Below, one piece after another: positions 47,239 to 55,846 of a DNA stretch of 64,000 nucleotides. The notes under the pieces were generated by a model. It had not been told where the DNA came from. It saw only the letters and a list, made by a program, of their open reading frames with translations, and made no database searches. Both the position numbers and the translations under genes were made by a program. The first letter of the stretch is position 1; each line of letters starts with the position of its first letter. The stretch is taken from positions 62,001-126,000 of the forward strand of contig DATHMF010000104.1 in NCBI GenBank assembly GCA_035487355.1, read 5' to 3'. Source of the DNA: Terriglobales bacterium. Lineage in GTDB: Bacteria > Acidobacteriota > Terriglobia > Terriglobales > Acidobacteriaceae.

Positions 47239-47331
47239 GAGAGGGTGGCTGCCTGTAGATGGGGGTTATGGAATATCACTGACGCTGAAGCGCAGTGGTC
47301 GTTTTCATCAACCGTCCCCCTGAGTGCTCTG
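47142..47331 (+). ncRNA. Candidate structured RNA at the 3' end of the RT gene
   Basis: CAGAGCATTCAGGGGGACGG (plus TTG, 47142-47164) and 47309-47331 form a 23-base inverted repeat with one mismatch (a T opposite C in the second copy), 144 bases apart. Inside are smaller stems: CGAAG-CTTCG (47187-47205), GCAGCC-GGCTGC (47218-47252) and a bulged 8-bp hairpin with TGAA loop (47277-47297). The RNA would cover the last 97 bases of the RT coding region and the intergenic gap. This could be a template or cofactor RNA for the RT, as with retron or DGR RNAs, but no experimental or comparative evidence is available to me. Confidence 0.4.
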
Positions 47332-47355
47332 GATCGCATCATAAGGAGGTTGAAC

Positions 47356-47844
47356 ATGGGATTCCTGGATTTTCTCTTCGGCAAGAGCAAAGCGTTATGC
47401 CCCGCGTGTGGGACCAAAGGCGCGCGGACATCGGAGGTTCCGATCCGTTGCCCCAATCCCTCATGCCAATACTACGACGCAACCCTGGGAGGGAGTTGGG
47501 CCACCAGCTTCCGCAGGTCCTTTGATTATTCGCCAGCGAAGCCGCTTGCGATTCACTACAACAATTTTCAAGGCCAGCAAAAGATTTTTACCGTCGACGC
47601 CGGGTCTCTTCGACGCCGGAAAAATCACATTAGCGCGTGCGTAGCTCCTACCGGATTGAGAATCTCGCTCTCCCGCGACCGCATCCAGAATTTGCGCGAG
47701 GTAGAGCAAGCCGTGCCGCGACTGGCTGAGCCTGTATCCTCCGGACCCAGCCCGCGCGAGTGGCAGGTGCTGGGCTATCACAGGAAACACAAGACCACTT
47801 CGCCGCTCTACGAACAGATTCGCGCTAAGTATCCGAACTGGTGA
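47356..47844 (+). CDS. Zinc-ribbon protein with WYL-like domain, downstream of the reverse transcriptase
   Basis: A protein of 162 residues from ATG 47356, preceded by AAGGAGG (47343-47349). Residues 15-37 form a zinc ribbon (C15-x2-C18 and C32-x4-C37). Residues about 62-125 (PLAIHYNNFQGQQKIFTV to ISLSRDRIQNLREV) follow the pattern of a WYL domain, although the literal WYL triplet is not conserved. WYL domains sense ligands or bind ssDNA/RNA in phage-defence regulators. The placement 117 bases behind the RT stop, on the same strand, suggests a functional pair. No helix-turn-helix is seen. Confidence 0.65.
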   Translation: MGFLDFLFGKSKALCPACGTKGARTSEVPIRCPNPSCQYYDATLGGSWATSFRRSFDYSPAKPLAIHYNNFQGQQKIFTVDAGSLRRRKNHISACVAPTGLRISLSRDRIQNLREVEQAVPRLAEPVSSGPSPREWQVLGYHRKHKTTSPLYEQIRAKYPNW

Positions 47845-47937
47845 TTCGGAATGAAGTGGACCTGAGATCAATCATTGTCTGTATTCTCATATTTCCGGGC
47901 ACCCTTTCCGTCGGCCAAGGGCTTCTCTGCGTATCGC

Positions 47938-48258
47938 ATGCCCGGCGTGGTGGTGCACATTCCGCTGCTTGCCGCCAGCATTTTCATTGGCTTCATGCTT
48001 TGCTGGCCTCATCCCATGCTGCGGCCCTTGCTGGTGGTTTGGATCCTTGCCGGCCTGTACCTTGGCCGCGATCTCGCCATCTTTTGTCATTACGCTCCGC
48101 TGCTGACGCTGGTGACGTTGGCGGGCGTCATGACAGTGGTCGTTAAAGCCCTCTCGATTTCAAAGTTCGGAGCTTCACACGTAGTGATGCCGGCGGTTCT
48201 TTCGCTGGCCGTTGCTGCTCTGTTCATTGCGCATATTTATCGTTTGAGGAAACAGTAA
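47938..48258 (+). CDS. Small membrane protein, unknown
   Basis: A protein of about 106 residues from ATG 47938; an in-frame TTG at 47875 would add 21 residues. Four hydrophobic segments (VVVHIPLLAASIFIGFMLCW, LLVVWILAGLYLG, LLTLVTLAGVMTVVV, VVMPAVLSLAVAALFIA) indicate an integral membrane protein. No family is recognised. It follows the zinc-ribbon/WYL-like gene by about 90 bases on the same strand and could belong to the RT locus or be unrelated. Confidence 0.5.
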   Translation: MPGVVVHIPLLAASIFIGFMLCWPHPMLRPLLVVWILAGLYLGRDLAIFCHYAPLLTLVTLAGVMTVVVKALSISKFGASHVVMPAVLSLAVAALFIAHIYRLRKQ

Positions 48259-48367
48259 GGGGCCAGGGTTTTGACAGGGCAAGGACCGCAGGGGCTAGAC
48301 GATTTTAAGGACGGCTGTATCTCGTAGTTGGTGTCGCCCCGCTGGGGCTGGCGTTCTCTCTTCCAGC

Positions 48368-48394
48368 TTAGCCCACCGCTTCGCGGTGGGCTAA
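48368..48394. repeat. 12-bp perfect palindrome in an intergenic gap
   Basis: TTAGCCCACCGC-TTC-GCGGTGGGCTAA is a perfect 12-bp stem with a 3-base loop in the 230 bases between the small membrane protein gene and the convergent MBL gene. It has no T-run, so it looks like a REP-type element more than a terminator. Confidence 0.6.
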
Positions 48395-48490
48395 CCTCTG
48401 GTCGCGCTTCCAGCGCTCGGAGCATGGACAGAAACGAGATGCAGCAAGACTTAAAAGGTGCAAGTAAAGGTGTAAGAAAAGAGCGCAACG

Positions 48491-49216
48491 CTAAGCATGT
48501 TTCCGCCGCGCAACGAGAGCGTCAAACTTTCTGCGGTGCATCGCTGCATCGAACTTAAAGTAGTGATTGGGAACCATCAGCTTGGGTGAGAGCTGCTTCA
48601 CCCGGTCAAGGCTGGCATCGAAATATTCAGGACAACTGTTAAGAAATCCGGGCGGCAGATGGGTGATGAAATTGTAGCTGGCGAACAGGTCTCCACTAAA
48701 AAGCAGATCAAAGCGCTGACTGTAAAATCCGCAGTGACCGAGCGTGTGTCCCGGCAGATGAATGACGCGAAGGCCGCCCCAGTACGGCAATTCCATTTCC
48801 GCCTGTAGTGGTTCATCAATAGCAACGGACCGATAGCGGAGCACCCAGCGTCCGAAGGCTTCGAGCGCCCCGCAGACGCGGCTGATACCACGGTAGGGGA
48901 ACGTTCCATTGATATGCGCCTGCTCCAAAGGATGGGCAAGCACCGGAGCGCCGGTGAGTTGCTTGATTTGGAAGAGGTGGCCGGTGTGATCGAGGTGTCC
49001 GTGGGTGAGAAGAATGGCTTTTATATCGTGCCAGTCGAGGCGGCTATCCTTAAGAGCTTGAGCCAGTTGCGACATTTCCCCGATGAGCCCGGTGTCAATA
49101 ATTATCGCTTCGCGGCGCGAGGCATCCAACAAAAGATGAAAATAGCCGAGAAGCCCACGGATGGGATAGATCCGGTACGGCGAATCCGACGAATCGATGG
49201 AATAGGACCTCACCAT
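48491..49216 (-). CDS. Metallo-beta-lactamase-fold hydrolase
   Basis: A 241-residue MBL-fold protein. The zinc-binding motif THGHLDHTGHL (HxHxDH) is at about residues 71-81, with HLPGHTLGHCGFY and FSGDLFA downstream, matching glyoxalase II / MBL-fold thioesterase-like hydrolases. The substrate cannot be told. It is divergent from the large secreted protein at 49325 with about 108 bases between. Confidence 0.85.
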   Translation of the reverse strand: MVRSYSIDSSDSPYRIYPIRGLLGYFHLLLDASRREAIIIDTGLIGEMSQLAQALKDSRLDWHDIKAILLTHGHLDHTGHLFQIKQLTGAPVLAHPLEQAHINGTFPYRGISRVCGALEAFGRWVLRYRSVAIDEPLQAEMELPYWGGLRVIHLPGHTLGHCGFYSQRFDLLFSGDLFASYNFITHLPPGFLNSCPEYFDASLDRVKQLSPKLMVPNHYFKFDAAMHRRKFDALVARRKHA

Positions 49217-49324
49217 AGGCCAAGAATAACGGGTAATCGCGTGATTTCAAGCCGGACTCCCCCGCCCAATGGTAATGTAATCTCTTGGCTTAGTATTTTC
49301 GTCAAATTGTTCATTACGCTTTTT

Positions 49325-52129
49325 ATGAAAGTTCAGCAAGCGGCAGGCAGGCGGGTCGCCCTTTGGGTGTTGGTATGTTCCAGCATCTGCGCGTCTGCCT
49401 GGCAGACACCGGCACCCAAGCCTATTTCCGGCAGGCCCGGCGTGGTTGCATCGCAAGGTGTGGTGAATTTTTCTGACCTGGCCCGGCGCGAGGCGTTGCA
49501 TCCAAATAAACTTCCGGTGCAAAAAGTGGAGGCGCCTGAGCGCGATGCCCCTCCGAAGGTGCTGCCCGCAGACGCAGTCATTAAACTTGAGACGAATATA
49601 TCCAAGCCAAATGCGACGGGAGCTGTCGGGCCTCCCCGTCAACTCACGGCCGAGCTGGCAAACAGCTTTCTAGCTGAGGCTGATAATGGCACGGTAATTC
49701 CACCCGATACGCAAGGTACGGCCGGCCCGAACCATCTGGTGGTAACACTGAACAGCAACATTGTGGTCCAGGACCGCTCCGGCAACAATCTCAAAACCGT
49801 GTCTTTGGACAACTTTTGGGCACCAACCAACAACTCACGCACCACCGACCCCAGGGTTGTTTACGATCCCTTTAACGATCGCTGGATCATCTCCACCTCG
49901 GGGGATTATCTGCTATCTACCTCCGGTGTGCTGGTAGGCGTTTCGCAGACCGGTGACCCTACCGGCAACTGGAATTTATACAAAGTTGCGGTGGACAGCA
50001 CCGGCTTGCATTTCTGCGATTTTCCCACTCTGGGTTTCAACAAGACGTGGGTTGTGGTGATGTGCAATGTCTTTGCCAACGCCTCGAACTCGAACTCTTT
50101 TGCGGGAAGTATTTATGTCTTTGACAAGTTCGACCTTTACAACCATGGGACGGGCGCGCACACGGTATTTGATACCGGTGGCGACAGCAACGTAACCCCA
50201 GCTATCACCTATGACAACAGTGTTGCGACCGAATATCTGGTCGAAGAATACAACGGAAATCAAAGCGGAATGGGGTTACTGCGGCTATGGGGCATCAACG
50301 GCTCGGCAGGATCGCCTACGCTGTCTCCATCGATCGCGTTTCCGGCCACGACGCTTACCTGGGCTGAGAATGGGACAAATAATTTTGGACCGCAGTTAGG
50401 CAATGCCACCGGCGTTGACACAGGAGACGCCCGCATCGGCAACGTGATTTATCGCAACGGGACCCTTTGGACGACGCACCCAGTATTCCTGCCCAGCACC
50501 TCACCCAATCGAAGCGCGGTCCAGTGGTGGCAAATTGATACCAGCGGCAACGTATTGCAGCGCGGGCTGATTGACAATCCTGACGGCAGCTACTTCCGCT
50601 CTTATCCTTCGATCGCCGTCAACCAGTACAACGACGCAGTCATTGGATATGCGCGTTACTCGCCGAATGAGTATGTCGGGGGATTTTATTCGTTTCGCGC
50701 CGGTACCGATCCTCCCAGCGTGCTTCAGGGTGAAGCCGCGCTCAAAACCGGCGAAGCTCCGTACTTGAGAACGGGAGGCAGCAGCGGCCTCAATCGCTGG
50801 GGAGATTACAGCAATACTTCGGTTGATCCAACCGACGACACTTCTTTCTGGACCATCCAGGAGTATGCGGCCTCACCCAGCAGCACCTGGGGAACATGGT
50901 GGGGGCAGGTTGTGCTGCCGCCCGCGGCTTTTCAGATCAGCCTGACTCCATCTAACACGACGCTTACGGCCGGCGTGCCGCTGACGGACTTGGCAGTTAC
51001 AGTTGTTGATGCGCATGGTCATCCAGTGGTGAATTACACAGGGACGGTGCACTTCACCAGCAGCGACTCTTTGTTCTCGATGCCCGACTACACGTTTTCA
51101 GCTTCGGAAAACAGCACGCATCACTTCGCCAATGTAACGCTTTTCAAGGCGGGCCCGCAGAGCATCACACTTACCGATGTGGCAAACTCAGTTCAAGCTA
51201 CATTGAATTTTACCGTTGTGCCTGGTCCGCTCGGCACTTTTGCAGTAAGCGGCCCTGCCACGACGGTTGCAGGAACTCCGTTCAGCTTTTCCGTCACGGC
51301 GCAGGACTCTTTCCAGAACACCATAACCAGCTACAGCGGGACGGTACAGTTTTCCAGCAGTGATTCCGTAGCGGTACTACCGGGAAACTATACCTTCAAC
51401 CCGGGCGTGGATAACGGGACACATACCTTTAGTGCAACTTTGAAACGGGCAGGATCTCAGAGCATCATAGTGTCTGCGGGAAGCGTTATGGGCAACATGA
51501 GTGTGAACGTGACTCCCGCTGCAGCCGATCATCTAATGGTGAGTGCGCCGGCCAGCGTAACCCGCACCAAGCCGTTCACCGTTTCTGTGATTGCGCAAGA
51601 CCAGTTCAACAACGTTGCCACCGGCTACCGCGGCACTATTCACTTCACTACAAGTGATGCCGCACATACCTTACCGGGTGACTATACTTTCGTTGCCGGC
51701 GATCAGGGGGCCCGCTATTTTGTGAATGGCGTGACCTTGAATACGATCGGGGCGCAGACTGTGACTGCCGCTGATACGGTTACGGGTTCAATCATGGGCT
51801 CGACATCCATCATCAACGTAGCACATCTGAGCGGCACGGCGAGATTCCTGCATGTGCGCCTGGGTAAACCATTCAACTTATTGATCGTCGCCGATTTCAC
51901 GGACGAGGCCAATCCGTCGCCCAGCGGCCTTTCCGCAAACATTGATTGGGGCGACGGCTTCAGCAACGCGGGAACGATCACAGGGGGCTACGTTGTCACC
52001 GGCAGCCACACTTACAGACTTCCTCCTGAACACCCGATCACGGTCACGATTAACGACACGATCAATGGCTACGGTCCGGTTTCAATTACCGATGCTGTGG
52101 GTATGTGGCCGAAGACGGAATCGCACTGA
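49325..52129 (+). CDS. Large secreted protein with three Ig-like repeats
   Basis: A protein of 934 residues from ATG 49325 (the frame is open from 48914, but the signal peptide VALWVLVCSSICASAWQ begins here). The N-terminal 400 residues are propeller-like (LVVTLNSNIVVQDRSGN, VVYDPFNDRWIIS). Three Ig-like repeats of about 95-100 residues follow (AVTVVDAHGHPVVNYTGTVH, SVTAQDSFQNTITSYSGTVQ, SVIAQDQFNNVATGYRGTIH), each with SSD or TSD and a (D/N)YTF element. The C-terminal end has a further strand-rich domain (ANIDWGDGFSNAGTITGGYV). It is probably a surface or matrix protein. Confidence 0.78.
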   Translation: MKVQQAAGRRVALWVLVCSSICASAWQTPAPKPISGRPGVVASQGVVNFSDLARREALHPNKLPVQKVEAPERDAPPKVLPADAVIKLETNISKPNATGAVGPPRQLTAELANSFLAEADNGTVIPPDTQGTAGPNHLVVTLNSNIVVQDRSGNNLKTVSLDNFWAPTNNSRTTDPRVVYDPFNDRWIISTSGDYLLSTSGVLVGVSQTGDPTGNWNLYKVAVDSTGLHFCDFPTLGFNKTWVVVMCNVFANASNSNSFAGSIYVFDKFDLYNHGTGAHTVFDTGGDSNVTPAITYDNSVATEYLVEEYNGNQSGMGLLRLWGINGSAGSPTLSPSIAFPATTLTWAENGTNNFGPQLGNATGVDTGDARIGNVIYRNGTLWTTHPVFLPSTSPNRSAVQWWQIDTSGNVLQRGLIDNPDGSYFRSYPSIAVNQYNDAVIGYARYSPNEYVGGFYSFRAGTDPPSVLQGEAALKTGEAPYLRTGGSSGLNRWGDYSNTSVDPTDDTSFWTIQEYAASPSSTWGTWWGQVVLPPAAFQISLTPSNTTLTAGVPLTDLAVTVVDAHGHPVVNYTGTVHFTSSDSLFSMPDYTFSASENSTHHFANVTLFKAGPQSITLTDVANSVQATLNFTVVPGPLGTFAVSGPATTVAGTPFSFSVTAQDSFQNTITSYSGTVQFSSSDSVAVLPGNYTFNPGVDNGTHTFSATLKRAGSQSIIVSAGSVMGNMSVNVTPAAADHLMVSAPASVTRTKPFTVSVIAQDQFNNVATGYRGTIHFTTSDAAHTLPGDYTFVAGDQGARYFVNGVTLNTIGAQTVTAADTVTGSIMGSTSIINVAHLSGTARFLHVRLGKPFNLLIVADFTDEANPSPSGLSANIDWGDGFSNAGTITGGYVVTGSHTYRLPPEHPITVTINDTINGYGPVSITDAVGMWPKTESH

Positions 52130-52160
52130 CATTCGATTGCTGGAGCAGCTGCAATCGAGG

Positions 52161-52559
52161 TCATGCGCCGTAGGTGGCCAGGATCCATTTGATTTTCTTC
52201 AGATCAAGACCAACCCAGGAGTTGTCTTTGTTCTGAAAAAGCACTCCGTCTATGCCAGGGGCCTTGGTCGCCATCCGCAGTGCTTCAAGACCTTCAATCT
52301 CGAAGTAGCCTTTGGCCAGGCGTTTGTCGCCTTGAAACGTAAATAAGGGAACCAACTTCACTCCGTTTATGTTGGCGAACGGAATTCGTATGGCGTCGTT
52401 GGCTTGTACGCGGTAGCTGCTTCCTTTTGGTATACCTGCGATCGTGGCGGGATCAACCGGGCAGAAAAACGGGCGTCCCTTGAGCAATTTGAAAAAGCTC
52501 TCGTAGTCGCTGTCTCGCTTGTGCTCCGCTATTTCGAAAATCAGTTGATCAATATCCAT
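52161..52559 (-). CDS. SseB-like protein
   Basis: A protein of 132 residues from ATG 52559 (MDIDQLIFEIAEHKRDSDYE). The long upstream open frame to 52991 overlaps the kinase-like gene on the other strand and is not supported. The sequence has the SseB N-terminal domain pattern: LIFEIAEHKRDSDYESFFKL, RGRPFFCPV-type strand, IPFANINGVKLVPLFTFQGD and EALRMATKAPGIDGVLFQN. SseB-domain proteins are poorly understood. It converges on the Ig-repeat gene. Confidence 0.7.
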   Translation of the reverse strand: MDIDQLIFEIAEHKRDSDYESFFKLLKGRPFFCPVDPATIAGIPKGSSYRVQANDAIRIPFANINGVKLVPLFTFQGDKRLAKGYFEIEGLEALRMATKAPGIDGVLFQNKDNSWVGLDLKKIKWILATYGA

Positions 52560-52745
52560 GATTGCCTGTTCGCACGATCGCCACCTTGATTTGGCAGGTT
52601 TCAGTGTAGATGATAGGAGGAATGAAAGCCCTACCCTGGGCATCATGAATAGCGGCGTGATGCTCCCTTGCAGGAGGTGATATCCTGCCGTGGGTATGAC
52701 GGCCCCCAAAGGGCCGACTGATGTAAGGGGAAGGAAGATGTGCAG

Positions 52746-54125
52746 ATGACCGAGGCCTGGAATCAGTGGCAAGGCCAAGTTATCAATGGTGAGTTTCGCC
52801 TGCAGAAGTACCTGGGCGGTTCGGAGCAAAGCGCTGTGTTCCTCACGGAGCTCCCGGGGCAGAACCCTCAACCAGCCGCGATCAAACTGATTCCGGCGGG
52901 AACGTCGAACCCATCGAATGCGGAACTCCAGCTCTCCCAATGGAGGCTGGCTATGGGATTGTCGCATCCTCACCTGATCCGGCTCTTGCACATGGGACGC
53001 TGCCAGTTGGGGGGCGTGGATCTGTTATTCGTGGTGATGGAGTCTGCCGAAGAAAACCTCGCTCAAATCCTTCCCGAGCGGCCGCTCACACCCTCAGAAA
53101 CCAGCGACACGGTGAAGCCCACTCTGGAGGCCCTCGCCTATCTTCACGGCCAAGGGCTCGTACACGGTCACTTGAAACCCCCAAACATAATGGCGATCGG
53201 GGACCGACTCAAACTCTCAAGCGACGGGCTAAGTCGGGCAGGTGAATCAAGTCTCGACTCAGAGAAACGCAGCGTCTACGATCCACCCGAGAAGGCAAGC
53301 GGCGTGCTCTCCCCCGCTTCGGACATCTGGTCGCTTGGCATGACGCTGGCTGAAGTCTTAACGCAGCGTCTGCCGTCGTGGAACCAGAAGGAACAGACGG
53401 ACCCAGTGTTGCCGGAGAACTTGCCGGCGCCGTTCTCTGACATAGTGCGTGGCTGCTTGCGTCGAGACCCTCAGAGCCGATGGAAGATTGCTGATATTAC
53501 CGCGCGGCTCTTTCCCTCATCAGCCCAGCCGGCGCCAGCTTTGTCCCAAAAGCGGGCGACAGTTAGCCCTCAGACCGGACCCGCAAAGCGGCGTTTTGTT
53601 CTCCCGACAGTGGTTGCGGTCTGTGTTCTGATTGCAATATTTGCAGGCTTAAAACTGTTTCGTCATCAGCCGGAAGGCCAGCAAGAGATTTCTTCGGTGA
53701 GAGCAGAACAGAATCAAGGATCGGAAGAACGTCATCCGGCATCTGCGTCTAACATGAAACCTTCGCCCGTTAAATCATCGCCCGCTTCCTCACCACCTGA
53801 ACCCCGAGCGGCCACAACCAATCGCGGCTCTGCGGAAAAGGATGTCGTACAGCAAGTCTTGCCCGACGTTCCCCAAAAGGCCAGAGACACAATTCACGGA
53901 ACCATCAGGGTCAGCGTAAGGGTACATGTTGATCCGTCGGGTGACGTGACGGGGGCTGAATTGGAGTCTGCTGGACCGAGCAGCTACTTTGCCCGGTTGG
54001 CCACGCAGGCCGCGCAGAGCTGGAAGTTCACTTCATCCAACCAAGATGTTGGGCGTGATTTCATCCTGAGCTTCGATTTCAAAAATACCGAAACTACGGC
54101 TTTTGCTACGCAGACAACTCCTTAA
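52746..54125 (+). CDS. Kinase-like (pseudokinase) membrane protein with TonB C-terminal domain
   Basis: A protein of 459 residues from ATG 52746 (GTG 52740 is also possible), preceded by GGGGAAGGAAG. Residues 15-260 have a Ser/Thr kinase-like fold with the beta-3 lysine in AAIKLIPAG (K47), but the catalytic loop is LVHGHLKPPNIM (HRD Asp replaced by His142) and the DFG motif is SDG (Asp replaced by Ser159). It is therefore probably inactive. A membrane helix follows (VLPTVVAVCVLIAIFAGLKL, about 280-300), then a Pro/Ser-rich linker and a TonB C-terminal domain (IRVSVRVHVDPSGDVTGAEL, about 380-455). Its role may be signalling or coupling to an outer-membrane receptor. Confidence 0.8.
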   Translation: MTEAWNQWQGQVINGEFRLQKYLGGSEQSAVFLTELPGQNPQPAAIKLIPAGTSNPSNAELQLSQWRLAMGLSHPHLIRLLHMGRCQLGGVDLLFVVMESAEENLAQILPERPLTPSETSDTVKPTLEALAYLHGQGLVHGHLKPPNIMAIGDRLKLSSDGLSRAGESSLDSEKRSVYDPPEKASGVLSPASDIWSLGMTLAEVLTQRLPSWNQKEQTDPVLPENLPAPFSDIVRGCLRRDPQSRWKIADITARLFPSSAQPAPALSQKRATVSPQTGPAKRRFVLPTVVAVCVLIAIFAGLKLFRHQPEGQQEISSVRAEQNQGSEERHPASASNMKPSPVKSSPASSPPEPRAATTNRGSAEKDVVQQVLPDVPQKARDTIHGTIRVSVRVHVDPSGDVTGAELESAGPSSYFARLATQAAQSWKFTSSNQDVGRDFILSFDFKNTETTAFATQTTP

Positions 54126-54165
54126 ACAGGAAACAGGCCAGCAAGACTTTTGACAAATAAGAAGC

Positions 54166-54241
54166 TGGAGCCGACGATCGGACTTGAACCGATGACCTGT
54201 CGATTACGAATCGACTGCTCTACCAACTGAGCTACGTCGGC
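54166..54241 (-). tRNA. tRNA-Thr (anticodon CGT)
   Basis: The minus strand folds into a full cloverleaf: acceptor GCCGACG/CGTCGGC, D-arm GCTCAGTTGGTAGAGC, anticodon stem GTCGA/TCGAC with loop TTCGTAA (anticodon CGT, reading ACG codons for threonine), variable AGGTC and T-arm ATCGGTTCAAGTCCGAT. The 3' CCA is encoded. Length is 76 bases including CCA. Confidence 0.95.
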
Positions 54242-54685
54242 CAATTTGGAGAGAAGAAAAAACAACTGCTCGAAAGTGATTCTAATATAGCAGCCAATCC
54301 ACCTCAAAGTATTCGGCAGCATTTGGTTCTAAAGCTCTTGCAGCAAGTTTTCCGATGAGTGTCTTGCCCTACCGGCGCTGCAGTGCATCGAGAATGGCAT
54401 CCAAATACGAGATTGGTTGCGAGAAACGTAAAGGCCGCCTGATCACAGGCGGCCTTTTATTCAAGGGAGAATAGTTCCAACGGAAGCGAAAGCCGTCAAA
54501 ACTTTTCTGCAAAAATCTTATGAGGCTACAGGAAGGGGTGTCAAGGGATTTTTTTGAGATAAATGTCTTTATTTTCAATAATTTACAAAAAATTTAAAAA
54601 CTTTAAATAAATGACAAATTTTGTCAATTTGCCCTGTGTAAATAGCTTAAGGGACTAAAATTCAACAGTTTGCAGGGAAATTGAG
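54242..54685. other. Gene-free stretch, AT-rich on one side, with a terminator
   Basis: There is no gene. It holds a strong hairpin at 54430-54457 and an unusually AT-rich part (54540-54660) ahead of the 3' end of the minus-strand gene at 54686. The AT-rich bases show no reading frame or repeat. Confidence 0.55.
54430..54457. terminator. Strong bidirectional terminator hairpin
   Basis: AAAGGCCGCCTG-ATCA-CAGGCGGCCTTT is a 12-bp perfect stem with a 4-base loop, with A-run and T-run on the two sides, so it would terminate in both directions. It could end minus-strand transcription from the gene at 54686-55846 before the tRNA, or plus-strand read-through. Confidence 0.8.
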
Positions 54686-55846
54686 TCAATCATTCAAATT
54701 TAACTTGATTATCTCTACCTCCTGTGCGTGTTTGAACTCGCGGTTGGGAAAGATGCGGCGCAGCACGACGGGCACGCCGCCCATGAGGAAGCCCAACACC
54801 AGGCAGACGGCAATGAGGACGGCAATGAGGACAAAGCATCCCACAATCAAGTTGGTGATGGCGCTCATCGTAACCGGTGGGCGCTGCAGCAGACGAACAT
54901 CGGCGTCAAAGTTGACCGATTGCACCAAAGAAACAGCTTCGCTCCTGGAAATTGACCCGGAAACCAGAATGACCATGGGGCCGCTGCGGCGGAATGTGAC
55001 TTCAGAGCTGGCGCTGAGTGGGAGCGTAAGGGTCCCCTGGAAAGAAGGCTTGCGCGCTTCCTCGGCGCGGGCGAGAGCGGGTTGTGCAACCGCGGGATCT
55101 TTCGCTGCCGCGAGCCAATCCAGTACTTCGCGGAAGTGTTCCATGGCAATTTGTGGAGTGGGATACGACAAGATTGTCAGCCGGGCGATGCCGCTGCTGG
55201 TGCGGTAGTCCCCGATGGCGACCTCGGCGCTTTTATCGAAGCCGATGATATTGATTGGAAGTACGGAATCAAGTTTGGAGAAGGTTGCCGGACCCACAGC
55301 GTAATGATCGGAACCAGCAACATAGGACTGCGCAGGCAGATACTTCACCGGTTCGGGCAGGGAGGCAGCGCCTCCGGAAATTGCCGGCAAGCTGTCACTC
55401 AACGCCCGCAACTCTGCGGCCGACATCACCGTCGGTGTTTCAAAGACAGCATCCACCAGGATGTCAGCTTTGTAAAACAGGACATGACCATTGCTGACAA
55501 AGCCGCCATTGCCAATCTCCTGGGCCAGCATGTCCGGACTGGTAAAGAGAGTGAAGGCGCCAAACGAGCCGGTTGCATTGCTGAAGCGCGCCGCTTTGAG
55601 ATGCAGCTTGCGTCCGGCACGCTCGTAGGTTGCCAGTTCGTAGTCGGTGAAGCCGAACTCGTTGAGCAAAGCAGCATTCACGGCATCTACTTGCGTGGAA
55701 GCAGTGCCGTTATGATGCTCGGTTTTCTGCCATCCGGAAAAGCTTTGCGGAAGCAACGCCGGCGTGGTCGCCGCTGCGGCCATCAGGGCCTGGGCAGAAA
55801 CCAGGAGCAAAATCCAAAGCGGAAAAAATCGAAAGAAAGATCTCAT
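54686..55846 (-). CDS. Exported membrane-anchored hypothetical protein (DUF6599-like)
   Basis: A 386-residue protein with signal peptide MRSFFRFFPLWILLLVSAQA, a soluble domain (about 30-330) and a C-terminal membrane helix (about 335-362, LIVGCFVLIAVLIAVCLVLGF) with a short basic tail. The pattern GFTDYELATYERAGRKLHLK followed by SFGAFTLFTSPDM, with YVAGSDHYAVG and VEVAIGDY-type strands, resembles a family I recall as DUF6599, found in Acidobacteriota. The function is unknown. Confidence 0.65.
   Translation of the reverse strand: MRSFFRFFPLWILLLVSAQALMAAAATTPALLPQSFSGWQKTEHHNGTASTQVDAVNAALLNEFGFTDYELATYERAGRKLHLKAARFSNATGSFGAFTLFTSPDMLAQEIGNGGFVSNGHVLFYKADILVDAVFETPTVMSAAELRALSDSLPAISGGAASLPEPVKYLPAQSYVAGSDHYAVGPATFSKLDSVLPINIIGFDKSAEVAIGDYRTSSGIARLTILSYPTPQIAMEHFREVLDWLAAAKDPAVAQPALARAEEARKPSFQGTLTLPLSASSEVTFRRSGPMVILVSGSISRSEAVSLVQSVNFDADVRLLQRPPVTMSAITNLIVGCFVLIAVLIAVCLVLGFLMGGVPVVLRRIFPNREFKHAQEVEIIKLNLND

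Noticed and set aside
45808..47844. Diversity-generating retroelement
   Set aside because: No template/variable repeat pair with adenine-specific differences was found near the RT, no C-type lectin target is adjacent, and box 4 is not of the DGR type. The Avd-like genes in the window are far away.
52562..52991. Extension of the SseB-like frame upstream to 52991
   Set aside because: It overlaps the kinase-like gene on the other strand; conserved SseB sequence begins at ATG 52559.
54540..54660. AT-rich segment as a replication origin
   Set aside because: No DnaA boxes or origin-linked genes are seen; it is simply AT-rich non-coding sequence.
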